Assembly (NCBI GenBank): GCA_910585635.1
Contig: CAJUFE010000037.1
Span: 1 to 46,775, forward strand
Direction: 5' to 3'
Length of the DNA: 46,775 nt
DNA from: an uncultured Lachnospiraceae bacterium
GTDB taxonomy: Bacteria; Bacillota; Clostridia; Lachnospirales; Lachnospiraceae
The notes beneath the pieces are model-generated. The model did not search any database. It had not been told where the DNA came from and saw nothing but the letters and a program-made list of their open reading frames with translations. The translations under genes were made by a program, and so were the position numbers. Shown here one piece after another: positions 1 to 6,743 of the stretch; position 1 is the first letter of the stretch; each line of letters starts with the position of its first letter.

Positions 1-6
1 AAATGT

Positions 7-48
7 CCCCTTATAGGGGCAGTGCAAACCACCGGCTAAGCCGGTGGT
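7..48. repeat. Hairpin pair, possible transposon or REP-like end
   Basis: Two small inverted repeats lie at the window edge. CCCC (7-10) pairs with GGGG (16-19). ACCACCGGC (28-36) pairs perfectly with GCCGGTGGT (40-48) around a TAA loop. Compact GC-rich hairpins of this kind occur at the ends of IS200/IS605-type elements and related REP sequences, but no transposase is visible and the left flank is cut off. There is no T-run, so a simple terminator is less likely. The hairpins are seen directly; the link to a mobile element is a guess. Confidence 0.35.
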
Positions 49-61
49 CCTGATTTGCCTA

Positions 62-90
62 TTGCCAGAAAAGGCGGCCCGCTGTAAAAT
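62..90 (+). promoter_or_regulatory. Sigma-A-type promoter for the sirtuin gene
   Basis: TTGCCA (62-67) and TAAAAT (85-90) are separated by exactly 17 bases, a good vegetative promoter match. Transcription would start near 97, leaving a leader of about 80 bases before the sirtuin start at 178. Confidence 0.55.
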
Positions 91-177
91 AAGGGATAAG
101 AGCAGAAAGAAAGGCAGCATCCCTATCCGGCAGGAGCAGCCGCGATGACGGCATGGTCTGGGTAAGGGAGACACTAG

Positions 178-930
178 ATGGAGAAAATGGAAGGGATGGA
201 GAAGATGGGAGCAAGTGAGCAGTTAGCCAGCTGGCTTAAGGAAAGTGACAACATCGTATTTTTCGGCGGGGCAGGGGTGTCCACGGAGAGCGGGATCCCG
301 GATTTTCGGAGCGTGGACGGCTTATACAATCAGAAATATAAGTACCCGCCGGAGACGATCATCAGCCACAGTTTTTATGTCCGTGACCCGGAGGAGTTCT
401 ACCGTTTCTATAAGGATAAGATGATCTTCCAGGACGCACAGCCTAACCGGGCCCACAAGGCCTTAGCGAAGCTGGAAAAGATGGGGAAGCTTAAAGCGGT
501 GATCACCCAGAACATCGACGGCCTCCACCAGGCGGCCGGGAGCAAGGAGGTCTTAGAGCTCCACGGCTCCATCCACCGCAACTACTGCACCCGCTGCGGC
601 GCGTTCTACAGCCTTGACGATGTGATGAAGGCAGAGGGGGTCCCCAGATGCACCTGCGGCGGCACGGTGAAGCCGGACGTGGTCCTCTATGAGGAGGGCT
701 TGGACCAGCACACCATGAGCAAGTCCGTCCAGTATATCCGGCACGCGGACATGCTGATCATCGGCGGCACCTCCCTGACCGTATACCCGGCGGCCGGGCT
801 GATCGACTATTATAACGGGACAAAGCTGGTATTGATCAACCGCTCCGTCACCCCCATGGACAGCCGGGCCGACCTGGTGGTCAGCGGGTCGATCGGGGAG
901 ATTTTGGGCGATATCGTGGAGGCGATGTGA
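178..930 (+). CDS. cobB: NAD-dependent protein deacylase, sirtuin family
   Basis: A 250-residue cytoplasmic sirtuin that removes acyl groups from protein lysines using NAD+, giving nicotinamide and O-acyl-ADP-ribose. The NAD-binding motif GAGVSTESGIPDFR lies near residues 31-44, QNIDGLH near 111-117, and the catalytic histidine in ELHGS near 129. Four zinc cysteines form CxxC (137, 140) and CxC (158, 160). Length is normal for the family. The start has AAGGGAG about eight bases upstream; internal methionines at 187 and 205 are possible alternatives. A DUF951 gene follows after 19 bases, so the two are probably cotranscribed. Substrates cannot be read from sequence. Confidence 0.93.
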   Translation: MEKMEGMEKMGASEQLASWLKESDNIVFFGGAGVSTESGIPDFRSVDGLYNQKYKYPPETIISHSFYVRDPEEFYRFYKDKMIFQDAQPNRAHKALAKLEKMGKLKAVITQNIDGLHQAAGSKEVLELHGSIHRNYCTRCGAFYSLDDVMKAEGVPRCTCGGTVKPDVVLYEEGLDQHTMSKSVQYIRHADMLIIGGTSLTVYPAAGLIDYYNGTKLVLINRSVTPMDSRADLVVSGSIGEILGDIVEAM

Positions 931-949
931 CCGCAGAGGAGGTCCGCAT

Positions 950-1156
950 ATGACAGAAAAGATCATTTTTGAGGTTGGCGACACGGTGCGCCTAAAGAAG
1001 CCCCACCCCTGCGGGAGCAAGGAGTGGGAGGTCCTGCGGGTGGGCGCGGATTTCCGCTTAAAGTGCGCTGGCTGCGGCCATCAGGTGATGGTGGCGCGGA
1101 AGCTGGTGGAGAAGAATGTGCGAGGGATCAAGAAAAGGGACGGAGAATGGCGATAG
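950..1156 (+). CDS. DUF951 family small protein
   Basis: A 68-residue protein beginning with a short beta-rich segment (FEVGDTVRLKKPHPCG) and containing a CAGCGH cysteine cluster, the typical layout of the Firmicutes DUF951 family. The cysteines suggest a metal or nucleic-acid site, but no function is established as far as I know. GAGGAGG lies just ahead of the start. Its last bases overlap the start of the next gene at 1147 by ten bases, which suggests coupled translation. Confidence 0.85.
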   Translation: MTEKIIFEVGDTVRLKKPHPCGSKEWEVLRVGADFRLKCAGCGHQVMVARKLVEKNVRGIKKRDGEWR

Positions 1157-2466
1157 GAAGGGAAAAGAAGCTGCCCATCGGGATCGAGGATCTTGAAAAG
1201 ATCCGGACAGAGGGCTTCTACTATGTGGATAAGACCGATCTGATCGGGGGCTTATTGGATATCCGGGGAGAGGTGAACCTATTCACTCGTCCCAGACGGT
1301 TCGGAAAGACCCTGATGATGGATATGCTGCGGGCATTTTTCGCAGTCGGGAGCGACGGGGCCTTGTTCGAGGGTCTGAAGGTGGCAGAGGACCGGGAGCT
1401 ATGGGATCGGTATATGGGAAAGTACCCGGTGGTATCCATCTCCCTAAAAGGCGTGAGCGGCGGGGACTATGCCGAGGCGCGGGATATGCTGTGCACCACG
1501 ATCGGAGAAACGGCGATGGGGTTCCAGTTCCTGGAGGAGAGCGATCGGCTCAGCCCCAGAGAAAAGCAGCAATACGCGCAGCTGGTCACAGTCGGTCCGA
1601 CAGGCGGAGCGGCGTTCATCCTGTCGGACCCAGTGCTAAAGAGCAGCTTAAAGACCTTGACCGTCCTGCTGGAGAAGCATTATGGGAGAAAGGTCATCCT
1701 CCTGATCGATGAATATGACGTGCCATTGGCGAAGGCAGAGGCCCAGGGCTACTATGACCAGATGATCCTGCTGGTCCGCAGCCTTTTAGAGCAGGCCCTA
1801 AAGACCAACAAGAGCCTTTTTTTCGCCGTACTCACCGGCTGTCTGCAGGTGGCAAAGGAAAGCATCTTCACAGGCCTTAATAACCTCCAGGTCTTTTCGG
1901 TCACAGATGTGCGGTCGGCCGCCTGGTTCGGGTTCACGGATGAGGAGGTCCGGGAGCTTTTGGCATACTATGGCCTTTCCGAAGCCTATGAGAAGGTGAA
2001 GGCGTGGTACGACGGCTATCGGTTCGGGGACAGTGAGGTCTACTGTCCTTGGGATGTGCTCTGCTATTGCAGTAAGCTGCGCTCCGATGCAGATGCAGAG
2101 CCCGAGGCATTCTGGTCCAACACCAGTGGCAATGATGTGGTGCGCCGGTTTGTGGAAAAGATGGGCCGGGGCGTGGCGAAGCGGGAGCTGGAAAGCCTGG
2201 TGGCCGGAGAAACGGTAGAAAAGAAGATCTGCCAGCAGCTGACCTATGACCGGCTGTACGACTCAGTAGATAACCTGTGGAGCATCCTCTTTGCCACGGG
2301 CTATCTGACCCAGAGGAAAAGGATCGATGCAGACTGCTATCAGCTGGCGATCCCCAATCGGGAGATCCGGAAGATCTTCACGGAGCATCGCCTGCTGCAG
2401 GGACCGATGCCAGGTGGCGGTCGAGAGGATGCCGTGACTTTATGTGTACGCCATCCAATAACGTAG
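1147..2466 (+). CDS. AAA-ATPase-like / DUF1703 protein, C-terminally truncated
   Basis: About 439 residues of the AAA-ATPase-like plus PD-(D/E)XK (DUF1703) family common in gut anaerobes. The N-terminus IGIEDLEKIR, YYVDKTDLI and the P-loop-like RPRRFGKTLMMDML are typical, as is the Walker B-like LLIDEYDVPL. Family members usually run to roughly 520-580 residues and end in a nuclease-like domain. Here the recognisable sequence stops around IPNREIRKIF. An unrelated tail (GPMPGGGREDAVTL...) follows and ends inside the palindromic repeat that starts at 2466. Start chosen at 1147, where the family N-terminus begins; the frame is open further upstream. I infer that repeat insertion or a rearrangement removed the nuclease domain, so this is probably a broken gene. 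Its cellular role is not established. Confidence 0.75.
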   Translation: MAIGREKKLPIGIEDLEKIRTEGFYYVDKTDLIGGLLDIRGEVNLFTRPRRFGKTLMMDMLRAFFAVGSDGALFEGLKVAEDRELWDRYMGKYPVVSISLKGVSGGDYAEARDMLCTTIGETAMGFQFLEESDRLSPREKQQYAQLVTVGPTGGAAFILSDPVLKSSLKTLTVLLEKHYGRKVILLIDEYDVPLAKAEAQGYYDQMILLVRSLLEQALKTNKSLFFAVLTGCLQVAKESIFTGLNNLQVFSVTDVRSAAWFGFTDEEVRELLAYYGLSEAYEKVKAWYDGYRFGDSEVYCPWDVLCYCSKLRSDADAEPEAFWSNTSGNDVVRRFVEKMGRGVAKRELESLVAGETVEKKICQQLTYDRLYDSVDNLWSILFATGYLTQRKRIDADCYQLAIPNREIRKIFTEHRLLQGPMPGGGREDAVTLCVRHPIT

Positions 2467-2603
2467 CGGTGGGAGGGGGGGAGCATGTAACGGGACCCTA
2501 GCGGAACGTCGGCGCTTAGCGAGGTCTTTTCGAGCTTAGCGTCCGCTTTTGTTCCGGTCGGAGCGAGAGTGCGTCCCATTACATGCTACCCCCCTCCCGC
2601 CGC
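2466..2603 (+). repeat. Palindromic repeat, copy 1
   Basis: Two 31-base arms (2466-2496 and 2573-2603) pair almost perfectly: GCGG-TGGGAGGGGGG-AGCATGTAA on the left and its complement on the right. They enclose about 76 bases. The same element in the opposite orientation occurs at 46401-46500. Similarity extends outward to the CGCCATCC-ATAACGTA flank at 2450-2465, matching the far side of the second copy (46501-46517). Copy 1 carries about 38 extra inner bases with a repeated TTAGCG. Confidence 0.85.
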
Positions 2604-2654
2604 GGACCCTCTGACCTACCTGTGAAAAGCTGACTAAAAAGCAAAAAAAAGGAC

Positions 2655-2683
2655 TTGCGCAACCGGAAATCCTTTGCTATACT
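2655..2683 (+). promoter_or_regulatory. Promoter of rpsF-ssb-rpsR
   Basis: TTGCGC (2655-2660) and TATACT (2678-2683) are 17 bases apart. This gives an expected start near 2690 and a leader of about 88 bases before rpsF. Confidence 0.7.
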
Positions 2684-2710
2684 AACATATTGTGACATAT
2701 CATTTTCCTT

Positions 2711-2750
2711 GCTCCTGTCATCATGTGACCAGACCGATACAGACAGGGGC
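2711..2750 (+). promoter_or_regulatory. Leader hairpin, candidate S6:S18 autoregulatory element
   Basis: GCTCCTGTC (2711-2719) pairs with GACAGGGGC (2742-2750) through nine base pairs including one wobble. The enclosed region contains a CCG at 2734-2736. In many bacteria rpsF mRNA leaders carry a hairpin with an unpaired CCG that binds the S6:S18 complex. Position, size and CCG fit this, but I have not checked it against a covariance model. Confidence 0.5.
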
Positions 2751-2777
2751 CAGAAGACCACAAGGAGGTAAAGCAAG

Positions 2778-3065
2778 ATGAACAAGTATGAGTTAGCCGT
2801 TGTTCTGAATGTGAAGCTGGAAGACGAAGAGAGAGCGGCAGCGATCGAGAAGGTGCAGGGCTACATCACCCGTTTCGGCGGCACGGTGACCAATGTAGAC
2901 GAATGGGGAAAGAAGAGACTGGCTTACGAGATCCAGAAGATGCGTGAAGCCTACTACTATTTCATCCAGTTCGAAGGCGACTCCAACTGCCCCAACGAAG
3001 TCGAAGCACACGTTCGGATCATGGAGCCAGTCATCCGATATTTAGTTGTGAAGCAGGAAGCATAA
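2778..3065 (+). CDS. rpsF: Small ribosomal subunit protein bS6
   Basis: A 95-residue S6 protein that binds the central domain of 16S rRNA with S18. Family features are YELAVVLNVKLEDEE at the N-terminus, VDEWGKKRLAYEIQK in the middle and the closing RIMEPVIRYLVVK. AAGGAGG lies about eight bases upstream of the start. It is first in the rpsF-ssb-rpsR operon, a conserved order in Firmicutes, with ssb beginning about 60 bases downstream. Confidence 0.97.
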   Translation: MNKYELAVVLNVKLEDEERAAAIEKVQGYITRFGGTVTNVDEWGKKRLAYEIQKMREAYYYFIQFEGDSNCPNEVEAHVRIMEPVIRYLVVKQEA

Positions 3066-3126
3066 GGGCCAGGTCCGGCAGCCACGGGCTGCAGGAAGGC
3101 CCATGCGTGCGAGAAAGAGTGGACAT

Positions 3127-3606
3127 ATGAACAGAGTGATCCTTATGGGCAGATTGACCCGAGACCCGGAAGTCCGGTATTCACAGGGCGAGCGCGCGAT
3201 GGCGATCGCCAGATACACACTGGCGGTGGACCGCAGAGGGCGCAGGAGCCAGAGTGCGGATGGGAACGAGCAGACCGCAGATTTCATCCCCTGCGTGGCC
3301 TTTGACCGGGCAGGCGAGTTCGCGGAGAAGTATTTCCATCAGGGGATGCGCGTACTGATCTCCGGGCGGATCCAGACCGGCAGCTATATCAACCGGGACG
3401 GCCAGAAGGTCTATACCACGGAAGTGATCATCGACGATCAGGAGTTCGCGGACAGCAAGGGCGCGGCAGCCGACATGAGCGGCTACGCTGGCGCCGGCTA
3501 TCAGCGTCCCGCACCGGCCCCCAGACCGGAGCCGGCCAGCGCGATCGGCGATGGGTTCATGAACATCCCGGACGGGGTGGAGGATGAGGGTCTCCCCTTC
3601 AATTAA
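3127..3606 (+). CDS. ssb: Single-stranded DNA-binding protein
   Basis: A 159-residue SSB that coats single-stranded DNA during replication, repair and recombination. The OB fold begins MNRVILMGRLTRDPEVRY and includes DFIPCVAFDRAGEFAEKYFHQG. A flexible Pro/Ala-rich linker leads to an acidic tip, EDEGLPFN, where partner proteins bind; the extra Asn after the usual Phe is a small oddity. The start at 3127 matches the conserved MNR N-terminus; an upstream in-frame ATG at 3103 would add an unsupported eight residues. It lies between rpsF and rpsR in one operon. Confidence 0.96.
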   Translation: MNRVILMGRLTRDPEVRYSQGERAMAIARYTLAVDRRGRRSQSADGNEQTADFIPCVAFDRAGEFAEKYFHQGMRVLISGRIQTGSYINRDGQKVYTTEVIIDDQEFADSKGAAADMSGYAGAGYQRPAPAPRPEPASAIGDGFMNIPDGVEDEGLPFN

Positions 3607-3711
3607 AAAATAGCGCAAACGATGCGTGGGGATGTACCAGACCGGCTTTTATGGTCCGGCCTTAGAAGGGCCGAGGCCAGTTCCAGGATATGAAAAGGAG
3701 GACAAACACCA

Positions 3712-3978
3712 ATGGCATTCAATAAAGGTGATAGAGCAGATGCTTCGAAAGTAAGAAGAGGCGGTGTGCGCAGAAGGAAAAAAGTATGTGTGTTCTGCGG
3801 CGATAAGAACGGCGTGATCGATTACAAGGACGTAAATAAGCTAAAGAGATATGTGTCGGAGAGAGGCAAGATCCTCCCCCGCCGCATCACAGGGAACTGC
3901 GCGAAGCATCAGAGAGCGTTGACCGTGGCGATCAAGAGAGCCCGTCATATCGCGCTGATGCCGTATACCTGCGATTGA
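3712..3978 (+). CDS. rpsR: Small ribosomal subunit protein bS18
   Basis: An 88-residue S18, the 30S partner of S6. It has CVFC near residues 26-29 plus NC and H further on (GNCAKHQRALTVAIKRARHIALMPY), so it appears to be the zinc-binding (C+) form. AAAAGGAGG precedes the start. It is last in the operon; a strong terminator follows at 4042-4070. Confidence 0.96.
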   Translation: MAFNKGDRADASKVRRGGVRRRKKVCVFCGDKNGVIDYKDVNKLKRYVSERGKILPRRITGNCAKHQRALTVAIKRARHIALMPYTCD

Positions 3979-4041
3979 TCGTACGCTTTATGTGTGATGG
4001 CGCGTTGGCTGCCGGACGCATGGAGGTTTAGAGACAGGATG

Positions 4042-4070
4042 CCCGGGAGTGCTGCACTTCCGGGTTTTTT
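4042..4070 (+). terminator. Rho-independent terminator after rpsR
   Basis: CCCGGGAGTGC (4042-4052) pairs with GCACTTCCGGG (4054-4064), with one wobble, followed by six T residues. Confidence 0.9.
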
Positions 4071-4209
4071 CATGCTCCGTGCGCAGCTCCACGCTGTTAA
4101 GGCGGCGTGGACCTGCACGGCGGGCAGGGGAAAAGCCGCCCCTGCCAGATCTTGCATAGGTGATATGCGGGATAGATCAAAATGACAGATGATAAGAGGA
4201 GGGAGCCAT

Positions 4210-4605
4210 ATGTACGGTTTTAACGATCTTTTGGACATCATCGCCACCCTGCGCTCCGAGAACGGCTGTCCATGGGACCGGGAGCAGACCTTTGAGTCTT
4301 TAAAGAAGTGCCTGTCCGATGAGACGGAGGAGGTCCTGCAGGCGGTGGATAAGGGGGATATGGACAATCTATGTGAGGAGCTGGGGGACGTGCTCTTGAA
4401 CCTGGCCATGTACAGCCAGATCGCCGGGGAGCAGGGAGCCTTCACCATCCAGGATGTGATCGACGGTGTCTGTCGGAAGATGATCCGCCGTCACCCCCAC
4501 GTCTTCGGAGATGCAAAAGCCGGGACCCCGGAGGAGGGACTGGCTATGTGGAACGAGATCAAGCGGCAGGAGAAGGAAGCCAGGGATGCGGCGGGTGATC
4601 GCTGA
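4210..4605 (+). CDS. mazG: MazG-type nucleotide pyrophosphohydrolase
   Basis: A 131-residue single MazG domain that should hydrolyse nucleoside triphosphates to monophosphate and pyrophosphate. The signature is GCPWDREQTFESLK, then DETEEVLQAVD and the metal-binding EELGDVLLNLAMYSQIA, then KMIRRHPHVFG and WNEIKRQEK. It corresponds to the C-terminal MazG part of B. subtilis YabN, without the methylase domain. AGAGGAGGGAG sits five bases ahead of this start; an ATG at 4189 lies before that site and is unlikely. It opens the division and sporulation block. Confidence 0.92.
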   Translation: MYGFNDLLDIIATLRSENGCPWDREQTFESLKKCLSDETEEVLQAVDKGDMDNLCEELGDVLLNLAMYSQIAGEQGAFTIQDVIDGVCRKMIRRHPHVFGDAKAGTPEEGLAMWNEIKRQEKEARDAAGDR

Positions 4606-4830
4606 GCAGATCCTTGTGTGATGCGCGAGACGTGAGCGCCAACAGATGACCCTGCCGGAGACAGGGCGTGAGCACCGACGGATGATCGGACATAGCCTCC
4701 GTCGGAAGGCTGCAAACGGGGTCGTAAAAGCCGCTGTCGGAAAGGCCGCGGCAGAGACGCCGTGGGTCCGGGACAGGATGAGCTGCGGACGGACGAAAAA
4801 AAGTCTGGCAAACTGTCCCTGAAAGTGGCG
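4606..4830. other. Intergenic stretch, no gene recognised
   Basis: This GC-rich spacer between mazG and the hup promoter contains imperfect direct repeats (GTGAGCGCCAACAGATGA and GTGAGCACCGACGGATGA) about 40 bases apart. Open frames exist on the minus strand but are low-complexity and resemble no family I know. It may be decayed sequence. Confidence 0.4.
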
Positions 4831-4837
4831 AAAAACC

Positions 4838-4866
4838 TTGACAAACCGGATAGAAACGGCTATAAA
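4838..4866 (+). promoter_or_regulatory. Strong promoter of the hup gene
   Basis: TTGACA (4838-4843) and TATAAA (4861-4866) are 17 bases apart, close to the sigma-A consensus. The leader to the HU start is about 107 bases. Confidence 0.8.
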
Positions 4867-4979
4867 TGATAGGGTACACATTTTTATTTGTGAAAACATT
4901 GAGCAGTTGCATGGTCTCTTAAAAGAGGGTCATCTACAGCTGCTTTTGTTAGCCCTGTAAGGATTAGGAGGAAGATCGA

Positions 4980-5255
4980 ATGAACAAAACAGAGTTAGTT
5001 GCAGCAGTTGCTGAAAAGGCGGAGATTTCCAGAAAAGACGCAGAGAAAGTGCTGAAGGCTTTTACAGATGTAGTGACAGACGAGCTGGTCAAGGGTGAGA
5101 AGGTACAGATGGTAGGCTTCGGCACCTTCGAGGTGGCAGAGAGAGCCGAGCGAGAGGGCCGCAATCCTAAGACGAAAGAGCCCATGACCATCCCGGCTTC
5201 TAAGAGCCCCAAGTTCAAGGCTGGCAAGGCCTTAAAGGATCTGGTGAACGGGTGA
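4980..5255 (+). CDS. hup: HU family DNA-binding protein
   Basis: A 91-residue HU-type nucleoid protein that binds and bends DNA as a dimer. MNKTELVAAVAEKAEISRKDAEKV, VGFGTFEV and the DNA-intercalating arm RNPKTKEPMTIPA are standard. AGGAGGAAG precedes the start. The gene has its own strong promoter and is followed five bases later by rqcP, so the two are likely cotranscribed. Confidence 0.97.
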   Translation: MNKTELVAAVAEKAEISRKDAEKVLKAFTDVVTDELVKGEKVQMVGFGTFEVAERAEREGRNPKTKEPMTIPASKSPKFKAGKALKDLVNG

Positions 5256-5259
5256 CCTT

Positions 5260-5499
5260 ATGAGACTGGATAAGTTCCTGAAGGTATCCCGCCTGATCAA
5301 GCGGCGTACAGTGGCCAACGAAGCCTGCGACGCAGGGCGGGTGATGGTGAATGACAAGCCGGCGAAGGCATCCCTGAACATAAAGGAAGGGGATGTGATC
5401 GAGATCCAGTTTGGCGCGAAGGCCGTAAAGGTACAGGTGCTTAACGTGCAGGAGACGGTCAAGAAGGACGAGGCCAAGGAGCTCTACCGCTATCTGTAG
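5260..5499 (+). CDS. rqcP: S4-domain RNA-binding protein, RqcP (YabO) type
   Basis: A 79-residue protein consisting almost entirely of an S4 RNA-binding domain: MRLDKFLKVSRLIKRRTVANEACDAGRVMVN. In B. subtilis YabO/RqcP works with RqcH on stalled 60S subunits during C-terminal alanine tailing. Length and operon position (between HU and yabP) match that gene rather than the Hsp15 heat-shock homologue. It ends before a hairpin at 5556-5596. Confidence 0.9.
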   Translation: MRLDKFLKVSRLIKRRTVANEACDAGRVMVNDKPAKASLNIKEGDVIEIQFGAKAVKVQVLNVQETVKKDEAKELYRYL

Positions 5500-5555
5500 C
5501 TGGGGACAGCCGGATAAACGGGGCGAAAGCGGCATCGGCAGTCATAATTTGCAGG

Positions 5556-5596
5556 ACCTCCTAATATACTGAACTAAGTTTGGTATAGCAGGAGGT
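5556..5596 (+). promoter_or_regulatory. Hairpin that pairs with the yabP ribosome binding site, also terminator-like
   Basis: ACCTCCT (5556-5562) pairs with AGGAGGT (5590-5596). An inner stem, TATACTGAAC (5565-5574) with GTTTGGTATA (5578-5587), adds ten pairs with two wobbles around a TAA loop. The 3' arm is the only good ribosome binding site for yabP (ATG at 5605) and runs into six T residues. One structure could therefore both stop read-through from hup-rqcP and hide the yabP ribosome binding site. A transcript starting inside the hairpin, for example from a sporulation promoter, would escape both effects. Confidence 0.7.
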
Positions 5597-5604
5597 TTTT
5601 TATT

Positions 5605-5889
5605 ATGGAAGAAAAGATAAGCGGACGTCCCCATCGTCTGATGATGGAAGACCGGGGCAAGATGAGCATGACCGGTATCGTAGATGTGATCTCCTTTGAC
5701 GAGGACCAGGTGGTCCTGGATACAGATAAAGGCTTGCTGACGATCAAGGGAAAGGATCTTTGTGTCAGCAGGCTCACATTGGACAAGGGGGAAGTGGATG
5801 TAGATGGACAGGCTGACAGTCTGGTCTACAGCTCTAATGTCTCGCTGCGCAGGTCAGGGGAGTCTCTGCTCAGCCGGCTGTTCCGATAG
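5605..5889 (+). CDS. yabP: Sporulation protein YabP
   Basis: A 94-residue YabP/YqfC-family protein. The pattern RLMMEDRGKMSMTGIVDVISFDEDQVVLDTDKGLLTIKGKDL is characteristic. In B. subtilis yabP is expressed in the mother cell under sigma-E and is needed for normal spore formation; the mechanism is unclear. The ribosome binding site AGGAGG ends ten bases before the ATG and lies in the arm of a strong hairpin. yabQ follows after nine bases. Confidence 0.92.
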   Translation: MEEKISGRPHRLMMEDRGKMSMTGIVDVISFDEDQVVLDTDKGLLTIKGKDLCVSRLTLDKGEVDVDGQADSLVYSSNVSLRRSGESLLSRLFR

Positions 5890-5898
5890 GCCCGTCCT

Positions 5899-6471
5899 AT
5901 GGATATGGTGAGCGATGAGATCTGGGGCCAGGCCATGCTCCTTTTAAGCTGTCTGGGGCTGGGCTGCTGGCTGATGTTCTGCTATGATTTTTTGCGTGTC
6001 AGCCGTCTCCTCTTCAAAAAGAAGGACTGGCTGGTGAGCCTGGAAGACCTCCTGTACTGGATCTATGTGAGCCTGTCGGCTTTTGCCCTGCTGTACCGGC
6101 AGAATGACGGGGTCTTGCGGGGGTATGTGGTCTGCGGCATCTTTATGGGGATGGCGGTCTATGACCGGCTGATCAGCAGAAATGTGCTGGCACTCTTGCA
6201 AAAAGGGATCGGATGGGTTAGAATGAGATATGATAAAGGAAGATACCGTCGGAAAAAAGCCCATAAGAAAAATGGTGGTGCAGATGAAGAACAAGACGAG
6301 AAGGTCCCGGGAGAAGAAGCGGGACAGGTGGGGGAACCGGCTGGCTCTCATAGGGGTCACGCTGGTGGTGCTCAGTCTGGCCGTGGTGATCGACCTAAAG
6401 AGCGTTTCTTTAAAGGAAAAGGATCTGGCCTACCAGATCCGGGAGGAGAACCTGCTGGCCCAAAAGGCTGA
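5899..6471 (+). CDS. yabQ: Spore cortex biosynthesis protein YabQ
   Basis: A 190-residue YabQ-family membrane protein. The first 110 residues carry the family signature: hydrophobic helices near 13-32, 54-67 and 76-95, with FCYDFLRVSRLLF and LEDLLYWIYVSLSAF. In B. subtilis YabQ is a mother-cell membrane protein needed for cortex formation. Odd feature: from about residue 130 the frame reads through the start of divIC and the tail becomes charged, Gly/Pro-rich and repetitive, which looks like out-of-frame divIC sequence. The overlap is about 190-240 bases, depending on the divIC start. Either the tail is real or a mutation removed an earlier stop. Confidence 0.85.
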   Translation: MDMVSDEIWGQAMLLLSCLGLGCWLMFCYDFLRVSRLLFKKKDWLVSLEDLLYWIYVSLSAFALLYRQNDGVLRGYVVCGIFMGMAVYDRLISRNVLALLQKGIGWVRMRYDKGRYRRKKAHKKNGGADEEQDEKVPGEEAGQVGEPAGSHRGHAGGAQSGRGDRPKERFFKGKGSGLPDPGGEPAGPKG

Positions 6472-6604
6472 GGAGGAAGAGAGGAAGGAAGAGCTGGAGG
6501 AACGAAAGATCTACGTCCAGACAAAACAGTATATCGAGGAAGTGGCGAAAGAGAAGCTGGGGCTGGTCAAGCAGGAGGAGATCCTGCTGAAACCTGAGCC
6601 GTGA
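6284..6604 (+). CDS. divIC: Septum formation initiator, DivIC/FtsB family
   Basis: A single-pass division protein that would act with FtsL and DivIB at the septum. From 6284 it has a short basic N-tail, one transmembrane helix (LALIGVTLVVLSLAVVI), an extracytoplasmic coiled coil (roughly LKEKDLAY to ELEERK) and the conserved end YIEEVAKEKLGLVKQEEIL. Starts at 6230 and 6272 are also in frame; none has a strong ribosome binding site. I prefer 6284 because a short basic tail before the helix is usual. All choices overlap yabQ. Confidence 0.85.
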   Translation: MKNKTRRSREKKRDRWGNRLALIGVTLVVLSLAVVIDLKSVSLKEKDLAYQIREENLLAQKAEEEERKEELEERKIYVQTKQYIEEVAKEKLGLVKQEEILLKPEP

Positions 6605-6625
6605 CCAGTAATGATCTCCCTCCGG

Positions 6626-6729
6626 TCCGCATATACTCTTTTTGAGTGGCAGTGTGCGCCGCAGTCTGGCATCGCGCAGAGCAAGCAGGCGGCAGGCATG
6701 GGCTGCATCTGCGAAAGAGGATATGCGGA
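6626..6729 (+). promoter_or_regulatory. Structured leader upstream of spoIIE
   Basis: TCCGCATAT (6626-6634) is exactly complementary to ATATGCGGA (6721-6729), closing about 105 bases. Inside lies a hairpin, ACTC (6635-6638) with GAGT (6644-6647), and a GC-rich domain. The spoIIE ribosome binding site AGGAGGG begins one base after the closing stem. This could be a regulatory RNA leader or chance pairing in GC-rich DNA. Confidence 0.35.
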
Positions 6730-6743
6730 TAGGAGGGATCTTT

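Noticed and set aside
1147..2466. AAA-ATPase-like protein as part of a phage-defence system
   Set aside because: The family is common and of unknown role, the protein is truncated, and no other defence genes are nearby.
6642..6743. spoIIE starting at the ATG at 6642
   Set aside because: The extra residues are Arg/Ser/Ala-rich without family match, and this DNA forms the folded leader. The TTG at 6744 has an excellent ribosome binding site.
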